This document shows positions 24,642 through 32,690 of a stretch of DNA of 64,000 nt, one piece after another. The DNA is from Oxalobacter paeniformigenes (GTDB taxonomy: Bacteria > Pseudomonadota > Gammaproteobacteria > Burkholderiales > Burkholderiaceae_D): NCBI RefSeq assembly GCF_027158465.1, contig NZ_JAMKYL010000001.1, positions 1 through 64,000 on the forward strand. Direction: 5' to 3'. The number at the start of each line of letters is the position of its first letter. The stretch's first letter is position 1. The notes below the pieces were generated by a model, which did no database searches, was not told the DNA's origin, and saw only the letters and a program-made list of their open reading frames with translations. Both the position numbers and the translations under genes were made by a program.

Positions 24642-25721
24642 TCAGTGTTTGTAAAAGTTACTGTTGAAATAGTAACTGCGCAAATGCTTGTAGGCGACGG
24701 AGAGGATAGCGGAAGAAGGAAGGGCCAGCAAAATGCCGACGAATCCGAAAAGCTGGCCGAATGCCAGCAAGGCGAAAATGACGATCAGCGGGTGCAGCTG
24801 GATACGGTCGCCGACGAGTTTCGGGGTCATCAGCAAGCCGTCGAATGAATAACCGAAACCGTAAATGATGCCAAGTGTGATCCAGGCTTCCATGCCCGAG
24901 AATTGCAAAAGGGTAGCTGTAATGGCCAGTGCCAGTCCGAAACAGATACCGAGATAGGGAATGAATGCGAGCATGCCGGTCATGATACCGACCGGAAGAG
25001 CAACGTTGTAGCCTGCCAGTGCGAGCGCGATCGAGTAATAAATGGACAAAATGACCATGACCAGAAGCTGGCCGCGCAAATATTGCGCTAGCATACCGTT
25101 GACCTCATGCGAAAAATTGACGGCCTTTGTCACCCAGCGGCGGGGGATCATATCCCGCAGCTTGCGCATCATGATGTGCCAGTCCTTGAGCAGGTAAAAC
25201 AACACGACGGGAATCAGAATCAGATTCCATGCCCATGTCAGGACTGCGGTGCCACCGAATTTGGCCGAGGCGATCAATGATTTCCAGACGCCGTCACCCT
25301 TGGGAACGAATTGTTCGGTCAGGATACGTTTGATGCTGGCGTTGTCTGCCGGAATCTGGATGCCGAATTCGTTCAGGATAGGACTTAACCGATTGTTGAC
25401 CTTGGCGATGAAGGCCGGAATCTGTTCGTAAAGCATCGGCCATTCACGAATCAGCATGGGAATCATGATCAGGGCAAAAGCGGTGACAAGTGCAAAAAGC
25501 AACATCATGACGATGATGACGGCAATAAGTCGCGGCATGCGGAAATTGCCGAAATGCTGGGCGCGCAGCCAGTCCACGATCGGGTTTAGCGCATAGGCCA
25601 GAATGGAACCGGCGATAAACGGGGTCAGGATCGGACCAAGCAATAAAAGAATGACGACCAGCAAAATGCCGATACCCGTCCACAGGGCGGTTTGTCTTTG
25701 TTGTGGTGTAAATAATGCCAT
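24642..25721 (-). CDS. AI-2E/PerM family membrane permease
   Basis: A 359-aa integral membrane protein with about eight hydrophobic segments. The PF01594 signatures are the long loop LIREWPMLYEQIPAFIAKVN, the SPLLN-like region and the C-terminal PLIVIFALLAFGQLFGF-GILLALP stretch. Family members have been linked to autoinducer-2 export or Na+/H+ antiport, but most are unassigned. It is the first gene of the hda-pcnB-folK cluster and divergent from purM, an arrangement common in betaproteobacteria. Confidence 0.88.
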   Translation of the reverse strand: MALFTPQQRQTALWTGIGILLVVILLLLGPILTPFIAGSILAYALNPIVDWLRAQHFGNFRMPRLIAVIIVMMLLFALVTAFALIMIPMLIREWPMLYEQIPAFIAKVNNRLSPILNEFGIQIPADNASIKRILTEQFVPKGDGVWKSLIASAKFGGTAVLTWAWNLILIPVVLFYLLKDWHIMMRKLRDMIPRRWVTKAVNFSHEVNGMLAQYLRGQLLVMVILSIYYSIALALAGYNVALPVGIMTGMLAFIPYLGICFGLALAITATLLQFSGMEAWITLGIIYGFGYSFDGLLMTPKLVGDRIQLHPLIVIFALLAFGQLFGFVGILLALPSSAILSVAYKHLRSYYFNSNFYKH

Positions 25722-25797
25722 TCAGTCGTACTTGCGGAACCAGTTTGTTAAAATATGAAAATTATTGTTATTTTACGCCCAGTGGCGCGTTTACATT

Positions 25798-26841
25798 ATG
25801 AGTTCATCCACCAAACAGTCTCTTTCCTATCGTGACGCAGGAGTCGATATCGATGCCGGCGACGCGCTCGTCGATGCCATCAAACCGTTTGCCAAACGAA
25901 CCATGCGCGAAGGCGTATTGGGCGGTATCGGCGGTTTCGGCGCACTTTTCGAAATCGGTCGAAAATATCGCGAACCGGTACTGGTATCGGGTACCGATGG
26001 CGTCGGCACAAAACTCAGACTTGCCTTTGAACTTAACCGACATGATACGGTCGGTATCGACCTTGTGGCAATGAGCGTGAACGACATTCTGGTCCAGGGT
26101 GCTGAGCCGTTGTTTTTTCTCGATTATTTCGCCTGCGGAAAACTCGATGTTGCAACGGCATCCAGAGTGGTCAAGGGAATCGCAGCCGGTTGCGAACAGG
26201 CCGGTTGTGCGCTGATCGGCGGTGAAACAGCGGAAATGCCGGGAATGTATCCGGAAGGGGAATACGATCTGGCCGGATTTGCCGTGGGTGCCGTCGAAAA
26301 ATCGGAAATCATCGACGGCCGGAAAATCGTACCGGGAGATGTCGTGCTCGGTCTGGCATCCTCCGGTATCCACTCCAACGGATATTCACTGGTTCGCCGG
26401 ATCATCGAAATGGTCAAGCCTGACCTGAATGCAGACTTTGACGGAAGAACGCTGGCGGATGCCCTGATGGCGCCGACAAGAATCTATGTCAAACCGTTGC
26501 TGTCGCTGATGGCATCGGTGGAGGTCAAGGGAATGGCGCACATCACCGGCGGCGGGCTGGTGGAAAACATTCCGCGCATATTGCAGGAACATCTGACGGC
26601 CGTACTGAAAAAAGAAGCATGGACGATGCCGCCCTTGTTTTCCTGGCTCCAGAAGCACGGCAATGTCGCCAGCGAAGAAATGCATCGCGTATTCAATTGC
26701 GGAATCGGTATGGCCGTGATCGTGTCACGTGAACAGGCCGAACAGGCAATGGCGCATCTCAGGGCGGCAGGAGAAACGGTTTATCGCATAGGCGAAATCC
26801 GTCAGAGAACAGGGGACGAACCCCAGACAATCGTCGAATAG
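25798..26841 (+). CDS. purM: phosphoribosylformylglycinamidine cyclo-ligase
   Basis: PurM (AIR synthetase) closes the imidazole ring in purine synthesis using ATP. The 347 aa from the ATG giving MSSSTKQSLSYRDAGVDIDAGD contain the GTDGVGTKLRLA loop, VNDILVQGAEPLFFLDYFA and GGETAEMPGMY. A longer frame from 25765 is not supported by the family. It is single, divergent from perM, and closed by a strong hairpin. Confidence 0.97.
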   Translation: MSSSTKQSLSYRDAGVDIDAGDALVDAIKPFAKRTMREGVLGGIGGFGALFEIGRKYREPVLVSGTDGVGTKLRLAFELNRHDTVGIDLVAMSVNDILVQGAEPLFFLDYFACGKLDVATASRVVKGIAAGCEQAGCALIGGETAEMPGMYPEGEYDLAGFAVGAVEKSEIIDGRKIVPGDVVLGLASSGIHSNGYSLVRRIIEMVKPDLNADFDGRTLADALMAPTRIYVKPLLSLMASVEVKGMAHITGGGLVENIPRILQEHLTAVLKKEAWTMPPLFSWLQKHGNVASEEMHRVFNCGIGMAVIVSREQAEQAMAHLRAAGETVYRIGEIRQRTGDEPQTIVE

Positions 26842-26873
26842 CGCCTTTATATTCTATTCATACACGCATCTTC

Positions 26874-26914
26874 GGGCGGTGCATTCCTGTTACAGGAATG
26901 CACCGCCCTTTTTT
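26874..26914 (+). terminator. purM terminator
   Basis: GGGCGGTGCATTCCTGT pairs perfectly over 17 bp with its complement, followed by TTTTTT. It is among the strongest hairpins in the window. Confidence 0.92.
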
Positions 26915-26915
26915 A

Positions 26916-27121
26916 GTCGTCCACTGGTTCTTGGCACCACAAAATTGGCGCGAAAGATTCCATGAATGGGAGAGTGGAGATACATAAAGTGCGGAATCGG
27001 AGAGGTGGCACGGTAGTGCGGACGGAAGGGTGCTGGCGAGCCAGGATCGGGAGAAGACAAGTATAGGCACATCGCGGAAGCAGAAAGAAGCGTAGCGAGA
27101 AGAGAGGGTTTTGGCGGCTAA
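26916..27121. other. gene-free, purine-skewed stretch
   Basis: About 200 bp after the purM terminator where the + strand is markedly G/A-rich, especially from 26945 to 27110. Short frames on the minus strand (for example 26890-27072, Pro/His/Arg-rich) have no family resemblance. No promoter, RNA gene or gene remnant could be identified. Confidence 0.5.
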
Positions 27122-27293
27122 ATATGAGATTTCAATTCATATGGAAGATAAAAAAATTTGAGATTGTACCTCATATGAACCCGTACATGATATGAAATTA
27201 TTTCATATTCGTCAGGCGTAAATATGAATAATATTTATTTGATGCAGAGAAAGTTATGCAATAACATTACATATGTAGTCTCGTGTAATATGA
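27122..27293 (+). promoter_or_regulatory. AT-rich ATATGA/TCATAT cluster upstream of oxlT
   Basis: Within 170 bp the hexamer ATATGA or its complement occurs at least eight times (27122, 27137, 27171, 27173, 27190, 27203, 27222, 27288). It includes the perfect 19-bp palindrome ATATGAAATTATTTCATAT at 27190-27208, a looser palindrome at 27122-27142 and TCATATGA at 27171-27178. The region is far richer in A+T than its surroundings. Binding sites for an unknown dimeric regulator, or an UP-element-like AT tract for oxlT, are both possible. Confidence 0.55.
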
Positions 27294-27431
27294 TATTTGC
27301 ATGCATATACACAAGACATGTCGAGGTTTCAGGAATGTGTCACTGACAGAAACAGTACCCAAGTCGTTGATTTCAGTGACCGGCAAATTCCGGGATTCCC
27401 TTTTGTGTTAACTTGATTAGGGATTGGTAAG

Positions 27432-28691
27432 ATGAATAATCCAGCCGCAGTAGCAGAAGATCCGACCAAGGTAGGCGGTCTTCGTTGGTTCTACTTAATC
27501 TTAGCAGTTTTGCTAATGTGTATGATTTCGGGTGTTCAGTACTCCTGGACACTGTATGCAAATCCGGTGAAAGATCTGTTGGGTGTTTCCCTTGCAGCCG
27601 TTCAGACATCGTTCACATTGTCTCAGGTCATTCAGGCAGGTTCCCAGCCTGGCGGTGGTTATTTCGTTGACAAATTCGGTCCCAAGGTTCCGTTGATTGT
27701 AGCCGGTATCATGGTCGGCGCAGGCTGGATCCTGATGGGTATGGCTCCAAACGTTCTGATGCTGTATGTTCTGTACACGCTGGCTGGTGCTGGTGTTGGT
27801 ATCGTTTACGGTACGGCAATGAACATCGCCAACAGATGGTTCCCGGACAAGAGAGGTATGTGTTCCGGCTTCACGGCAGCAGGTTATGGTCTGGGCGTTC
27901 TGCCGTTCCTGCCACTGATCAGCAACGTGCTGAAATTTGAAGGTGTCGGCGCAGCCTTCATGTACACCGGTGTTATCATGGGTGCCGTCATCGTGCTGAT
28001 CGCTTTCTTCGTAAGATTCCCGGCAGGTCCTGCAGGCAAGAAGAAAGTCATCGTTCCGACCGAAAAAGACTTCAACTCGAACGAAATGCTCAAGACCCCG
28101 CAATTCTGGATTCTGTGGACGTCGTTCTTCTCCGTCAACTTCGGTGGTCTGCTGCTGGTTGCAAACAGCGTTCCATATGGCCGTAGCCTTGGCTATGCCG
28201 CAGGTTTCCTGACGATTGCAGTTACGGTTCAGAACCTGTTCAACGGTGGTTGCCGTCCGTTCTGGGGTTTCGTATCCGACAAGATCGGCCGTTACAAAAC
28301 CATGTCCGTAGTTTTCGGTATCAACTGCCTGGTATTGCTGGCCTTCCCGTACGTAGCAAGAATGGGCGAAACCGCATTCATGATCGCTCTGGCACTGGCC
28401 TTCTTCACCTGGGGTGGTAGCTATGCACTGTTCCCGGCAACCAACAGTGACCTGTTCGGTACGGCATACTCCGCAAGAAACTATGGTTTCTTCTGGGCAG
28501 CAAAAGCAGTTGCAGCAATTTTCGGTGGTGGTCTGGGTGCAGCAGTTGCAACCGCACTGGGCTGGAACACCGCTTTCGCGATCACTGCTTTCACGTCTTT
28601 CGTAGCATTCGCTCTGGCAACGTTCGTTGTTCCGAGAATGGGCCGTCCGGTCAAGAAAAACAAAGCAGTTCAGGTTCAGGCTGCACAGTAA
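27432..28691 (+). CDS. oxlT: oxalate:formate antiporter OxlT
   Basis: A 419-aa major-facilitator protein with 12 membrane segments. It exchanges oxalate(2-) in for formate(1-) out, generating membrane potential. The substrate-binding basic residues Arg (GGCRPFW) and Lys (FFWAAKAVAA) are at 275 and 358 here, each three beyond the published 272 and 355, with the 83-residue interval kept. The central loop AGKKKVIVPTEKDF joins the two six-helix halves. AGGGATTGG precedes the ATG. Codon use is strongly biased as in oxc. It is isolated between two gene-free spacers and ends at its own terminator, so it is not in an operon with oxc or frc. Confidence 0.97.
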   Translation: MNNPAAVAEDPTKVGGLRWFYLILAVLLMCMISGVQYSWTLYANPVKDLLGVSLAAVQTSFTLSQVIQAGSQPGGGYFVDKFGPKVPLIVAGIMVGAGWILMGMAPNVLMLYVLYTLAGAGVGIVYGTAMNIANRWFPDKRGMCSGFTAAGYGLGVLPFLPLISNVLKFEGVGAAFMYTGVIMGAVIVLIAFFVRFPAGPAGKKKVIVPTEKDFNSNEMLKTPQFWILWTSFFSVNFGGLLLVANSVPYGRSLGYAAGFLTIAVTVQNLFNGGCRPFWGFVSDKIGRYKTMSVVFGINCLVLLAFPYVARMGETAFMIALALAFFTWGGSYALFPATNSDLFGTAYSARNYGFFWAAKAVAAIFGGGLGAAVATALGWNTAFAITAFTSFVAFALATFVVPRMGRPVKKNKAVQVQAAQ

Positions 28692-28723
28692 TGGCTTGAC
28701 AGGCTGACGCAAGATCGTCAACG

Positions 28724-28756
28724 AAAAATGGCCGGAAGAAATTCCGGCCATTTTTT
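28724..28756 (+). terminator. oxlT terminator
   Basis: AAAAATGGCCGGAA/TTCCGGCCATTTTT form a 14-bp stem capped by a GAAA tetraloop, with a T run, 33 bp after the stop. Confidence 0.93.
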
Positions 28757-29429
28757 ATTTATGCGTGACAGACGAAGATATATCGGTGATATGGGGTGGC
28801 GACCTTTGCGGTCGCCACAATTGTTTCTGAAAATCGCGGGGCTGTTTCAGCCATTGTGTGAATGCAAGTGTTTCGTCTGAACGGATGGAAAACAATATGT
28901 ACATGGTGTTCCGGGTGAATTCTTCTGTGTTCCGGAATGTCCCTGAGATACAGAAAGGGTATGGAAACGCGTTCATATGCCGCTTGATCTGCAAGTAAAT
29001 TGTTGTCGGCTGATCTGGTTGCCAGCGTACAGAACAGGTCGTAGCCATTCAGAAAATATATCCGGAAGTGGAACACGTTTTAGCGTGATTTAACACAAGG
29101 AATGCCGGAAAATCGAAATGACTGGTGTTCGAAAGATCCTGCCGGTAAGCATCGTCATGCCTTTGTGTGAACAGCAGATCCGTGTGAAGGAAGGGACGTT
29201 GTGCAGGAAACGCGTAATTCCGGCATATCTGAAGTTTGTCGACAAGTGGGAATAAGTACCCATGTGGCGGTACGGGAAAATTTGCCGTCGTTGTGTGGTA
29301 TCGGAATGCTGGCCGAGGGTTCTGAATTTCTGACGGTAAAGGGGCAGACAGAAGAGTGACGTGCGCACAAGAGGGCAGGGCTGCCTGTGGCTGGCAACAG
29401 GAACACGGGCGTAAAGAAAAAGACAGGAA
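28757..29429. other. gene-free stretch between oxlT and tRNA-Arg(CCG)
   Basis: Some 670 bp hold only overlapping short frames, such as 28755-29048 and 28759-29076 on the minus strand. They have no ribosome binding site and no resemblance to a known family, and their composition (His, Arg, Thr, Pro-rich) looks non-coding. I see no RNA gene or repeat. It may be a decayed locus or downstream spacer of the tRNA transcript. Confidence 0.5.
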
Positions 29430-29505
29430 TGGCGCGCTCGGCGGGGATCGAACCCACAACCCCTGCCTTCGGAGGGCAGTACTCTATCCATTGAGCTACG
29501 AGCGC
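29430..29505 (-). tRNA. tRNA-Arg(CCG)
   Basis: On the minus strand: acceptor GCGCTCG/CGAGCGC, D stem GCTC/GAGT, anticodon arm CTGCC-CTCCGAA-GGCAG, T arm GTGGG-TTCGATC-CCCGC, and encoded CCA. The anticodon is CCG. Confidence 0.95.
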
Positions 29506-29629
29506 GCTGGGATGACGATGTTTTCAGGGCGATAGCTGATTCAGAAAACAACGCAGGCAGTATTCTACCTCATTTGTCTGGTCTGGTACGCAGTTTTGGC
29601 AAAGAAGTTTGCCAAAACTGCAGTGCGTA

Positions 29630-30934
29630 TCAGATCATGCCGTTGCGGGCACGTGGCGGGTTTTTGGCGAAATATTTCTTGATGCCGTTGAGGATGGCGT
29701 TTGCGATATTTTCCTGATGTGCGGCATTATTGAGCTTGGCTTCTTCTTCGGGGTTCGAGATGAAGGCCGTTTCCACCAGAATGCTGGGAATGTCAGGGGC
29801 TTTCAGGACGGCAAACGCGGCCTGTTCGACAGATCCCTTGTGAAGACGGTTGATGCCTCCCATTTCATTGAGTACGGCATTGCCGAGTTTCAGGCTGTTC
29901 TTGATCTGTGCAGTTGTGGAAAGGTCAAGCAAAACACTGGCCAGTTGACGGTCGTGTTTCTTGATATTGACCCCGCCGATCAGGTCGGCCGCGTTTTCGC
30001 GTCTGGCCAGCCAGCGTGCCGCAGTCGAGGAGGCACCTTTTTCGGACAGGACGAAAACGGAAGAACCACATGCACTCGGTTTGATAAAAGCGTCCGCGTG
30101 GATGGAAATGAACAGATCGGCCTGGACCGCGCGTGCTTTCTGGACACGTGTTCCCAACGGTACGAAGAAATCGGCATTGCGGGTCATGACGACACGCATA
30201 TTGGGCTGTTGTTCGATTTTTGCTCGCAGGCGTTTGCCGATAGAGAGCACGACGTCTTTTTCCTTGCTGCCACGCGCGCCGATCGCGCCGGAATCTTCAC
30301 CGCCATGTCCCGGATCGATCACGATCGTGACCATGCGTTTGAGCTGCATTTTTCCGGTATCGCCCGCAAGGCTCTTGCGGCTGGAGGTACCGGTTGATGC
30401 CGGTTCAGGATCGGTGTTTTTCGATTCGTTGGCCGCGACTTGTTCCGGTTCCGGATCGTGCTTCCATTCTCCCTTGAGGATGAGTGCCGCGATCGGATCA
30501 AGAGGTTCTTTCGGGTACAGATCCATGACAAGACGATGCTTGTATTTGTCGATAGGCGCCAGCGAAAAGACCTGCGGATTGACGGCTGTTTTCAGGTCAA
30601 AAACCAGACGGACGGTTTCAGGATTGAGCTGGCCGACGCGGACGTGCTGGATGTAGGGATCGTCCGGCTGGATTTTGGAGATCAGTTCTTTCAGGGTCGC
30701 GTTCAGTTCGACACCTTGTATATCGACGACGAGGCGTTCCGGGTTGGTCAGAATAAAGTGTTTCGCCTGAATCTTGCCGTCATGTTCCAGTGTGATACGT
30801 GTATAGTCATCGGCAGGCCATGCACGGACGGCGACGATATTGCCTGCATGAACCGTTGAGACGGCAGTCATACCGGCGAGAAAGACGAGAAATGCAAGGG
30901 CGGTTTGCCAGTATTTGTAAAATGAATGTTTCAT
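29630..30934 (-). CDS. amiC: N-acetylmuramoyl-L-alanine amidase (AmiC type)
   Basis: A periplasmic zinc amidase that cleaves the peptide from MurNAc to split daughter cells. The 434 aa have a signal peptide (MKHSFYKYWQ..., cleavage after VHA), an N-terminal AMIN domain (about 30-135) for septal targeting, a linker and an Amidase_3 domain. Zinc and catalytic motifs are IDPGHGGEDSGAIG, ISIHADAF and VLVETAFISNPEEE. The ATG at 30934 lies 7 bp after the tsaE stop; the longer frame from 30973 lacks a signal at its start. It forms an operon with tsaE. Confidence 0.94.
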   Translation of the reverse strand: MKHSFYKYWQTALAFLVFLAGMTAVSTVHAGNIVAVRAWPADDYTRITLEHDGKIQAKHFILTNPERLVVDIQGVELNATLKELISKIQPDDPYIQHVRVGQLNPETVRLVFDLKTAVNPQVFSLAPIDKYKHRLVMDLYPKEPLDPIAALILKGEWKHDPEPEQVAANESKNTDPEPASTGTSSRKSLAGDTGKMQLKRMVTIVIDPGHGGEDSGAIGARGSKEKDVVLSIGKRLRAKIEQQPNMRVVMTRNADFFVPLGTRVQKARAVQADLFISIHADAFIKPSACGSSVFVLSEKGASSTAARWLARRENAADLIGGVNIKKHDRQLASVLLDLSTTAQIKNSLKLGNAVLNEMGGINRLHKGSVEQAAFAVLKAPDIPSILVETAFISNPEEEAKLNNAAHQENIANAILNGIKKYFAKNPPRARNGMI

Positions 30935-30941
30935 CTTCGAT

Positions 30942-31427
30942 TCAGCAGTGAGGCGAAAAACGCAGGGTTTCAAGGCAATGTATGCCTTTGCCGGATGAGG
31001 CGCTCATGTGTGCCGTTCGCCCATCTCCCGTGATGTCGAGCGTGACGGCGATATCGGGGGCGGGTAATTCGGAGCCGGCATTTTCGGCCCATTCGATGAT
31101 GCAAATGGTCGTCCCGTTGAAATGTTCCCGAAAACCCGCTTCCAGAAATTCTTCCGGGCATCCCATCCTGTACAAATCGAAATGCAGCAGCTCGACCGCC
31201 TGTCCGTTCAGGTTGATGACATAGGGCTCCATAAGCGTGTAGGTCGGGCTTTTGACTTTTCCCGTATGACCCGCTTCCCGGATCAGGGCGCGCGTGAGCG
31301 TTGTTTTGCCGGCGCCCAGATCGCCGTGCAGATAAATGGTGAGCCCGCGTTCCAGCACATGCGCCAGCGCCTTGCCAAGTGCGCATGTATCGGTCTCGTC
31401 GTTCAGATAGAATGTTTTTTGCAGCAT
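30942..31427 (-). CDS. tsaE: tRNA threonylcarbamoyladenosine biosynthesis ATPase TsaE
   Basis: TsaE is the P-loop ATPase that acts with TsaB and TsaD in t6A37 formation on ANN-decoding tRNAs. The 161 aa start MLQKTFYLND and include the Walker A motif GDLGAGKTTLTRAL, KSPTYTLMEPY and HFDLYRM. The frame upstream to 31505 is not family-like and would run into the queG promoter region. The partner tsaD is 17 kb away at 48438; tsaB is not seen. Confidence 0.95.
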   Translation of the reverse strand: MLQKTFYLNDETDTCALGKALAHVLERGLTIYLHGDLGAGKTTLTRALIREAGHTGKVKSPTYTLMEPYVINLNGQAVELLHFDLYRMGCPEEFLEAGFREHFNGTTICIIEWAENAGSELPAPDIAVTLDITGDGRTAHMSASSGKGIHCLETLRFSPHC

Positions 31428-31537
31428 CGGTCGGAATGGTACAGATCGCGCATCGTACGTGATGTGATATAACGGAACGATTTCGCATATAGTATCAATA
31501 ATCATTCCTTTTTAGGCAATATCTTTTGTTGTTTTTG

Positions 31538-32626
31538 ATGAAAATTGAAGGGCAATTCACTGATTTTGTTTTAAAAATGAGAGCCTGGGCCAAAGAGCTG
31601 GGCTTTTCGGATTTGCGGATTGCCGACATTCGTCTGGATGAGGCGGAAAAAAGGCTGCAACAGTGGCTTGCGCAAGATTTTCACGGTGAAATGCATTATA
31701 TGGCGGCGCATGGCATGAAGCGCTGCCGTCCGGATGAATTGTTGCCGGGTACGGTCAGAGTCGTTTCCGTGCGCATGGATTATCTTCCGGATACAAAAGC
31801 GCTTTCACAAGCGAAGGCCGGTGTGCATCATGCCGATCCGCTGGCAGCACGTATATCGCTGTATGCCCGCGGACGCGATTATCACAAGGTATTGCGTTCA
31901 CGATTGCAGAAACTGGCCGACAAAATGCAGGATGCCATCGGACCTTTTTCATATCGTGTTTTTGCCGATTCTGCACCGGTCATGGAAGTGGCGTTTGCCG
32001 GAAAAGCCGGTATGGGATGGCAGGGCAAGAACAATTTGTTGTTGTGCCGTGACGGCGGATCGTTTTTCTTTCTCGGGGAAATGCTGGTCGATTTGCCGTT
32101 GCCAGTCGATTCCGGGGAAGATGACCATTGCGGTAACTGTACACGTTGCATGCAGGCTTGCCCGACAGGTGCGCTCGTCGCGCCGTATCGTCTCGATGCA
32201 CGGCGTTGCGTTTCCTATCTGACGATCGAATTCAAGGGCAGTATTCCCGTAACATTGCGCCCGTTGATGGGCAACAGGATATATGGATGTGACGACTGCC
32301 AGCTGTGTTGTCCATGGAACCGGTTTGCGAAGGTGAGTGACGTGCCGGATTTCGCAGTACGACATGATATGGATCGCGCCACCCTTCTGGAATTGTTCGG
32401 CTGGACGGAAACGGAGTTTTTGCAGAAGATGCAAGGCAGTCCGGTACGGCGTATCGGATATGTCTGCTGGTGTCGCAATATTGCAGTGGCATTGGGCAAT
32501 GCGCTTCGTGAAGTGAGCGATGCAACGGAAATCTCGCGTATAGTCGCTGCCTTGCGTGACAAACGTCAGACGGTGTCGGATATGGTGGATGAACATATCG
32601 ATTGGGCGCTGGCACAGAAGCCTTGA
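31538..32626 (+). CDS. queG: epoxyqueuosine reductase
   Basis: QueG is a cobalamin- and iron-sulfur-dependent enzyme completing queuosine synthesis in tRNA. The 362 aa contain the two 4Fe-4S motifs CGNCTRCMQACPTGAL and CDDCQLCCPWN, and the N-terminal cobalamin-binding region with AHGMKRCRPDELLPG. The ATG at 31538 is chosen; an in-frame TTG lies 12 bp upstream. It is divergent from tsaE and 64 bp before xerD. It implies that the cell needs B12. Confidence 0.95.
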   Translation: MKIEGQFTDFVLKMRAWAKELGFSDLRIADIRLDEAEKRLQQWLAQDFHGEMHYMAAHGMKRCRPDELLPGTVRVVSVRMDYLPDTKALSQAKAGVHHADPLAARISLYARGRDYHKVLRSRLQKLADKMQDAIGPFSYRVFADSAPVMEVAFAGKAGMGWQGKNNLLLCRDGGSFFFLGEMLVDLPLPVDSGEDDHCGNCTRCMQACPTGALVAPYRLDARRCVSYLTIEFKGSIPVTLRPLMGNRIYGCDDCQLCCPWNRFAKVSDVPDFAVRHDMDRATLLELFGWTETEFLQKMQGSPVRRIGYVCWCRNIAVALGNALREVSDATEISRIVAALRDKRQTVSDMVDEHIDWALAQKP

Positions 32627-32690
32627 AAACGGCAGTCTTCAGGTACGGGATAAAATATGTCTTGTCAGTAATTGGAGAAAACGGTTGTTT

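Noticed and set aside
27366..27380. Possible FNR-like site TTGATTTCAGTGAC before oxlT
   Set aside because: The second half-site departs from RTCAA at several positions and there is no repeat, unlike the oxc array.
27513..28751. 412-codon frame antisense to oxlT, rich in Cys, Gln and Glu
   Set aside because: Its odd composition follows from the strongly biased codons of oxlT on the other strand, and it runs into the oxlT terminator.
28755..29076. Two overlapping short frames on the minus strand after oxlT
   Set aside because: They lack a ribosome binding site and have no recognisable motifs. Neither can be preferred over the other, so they are treated as non-coding.
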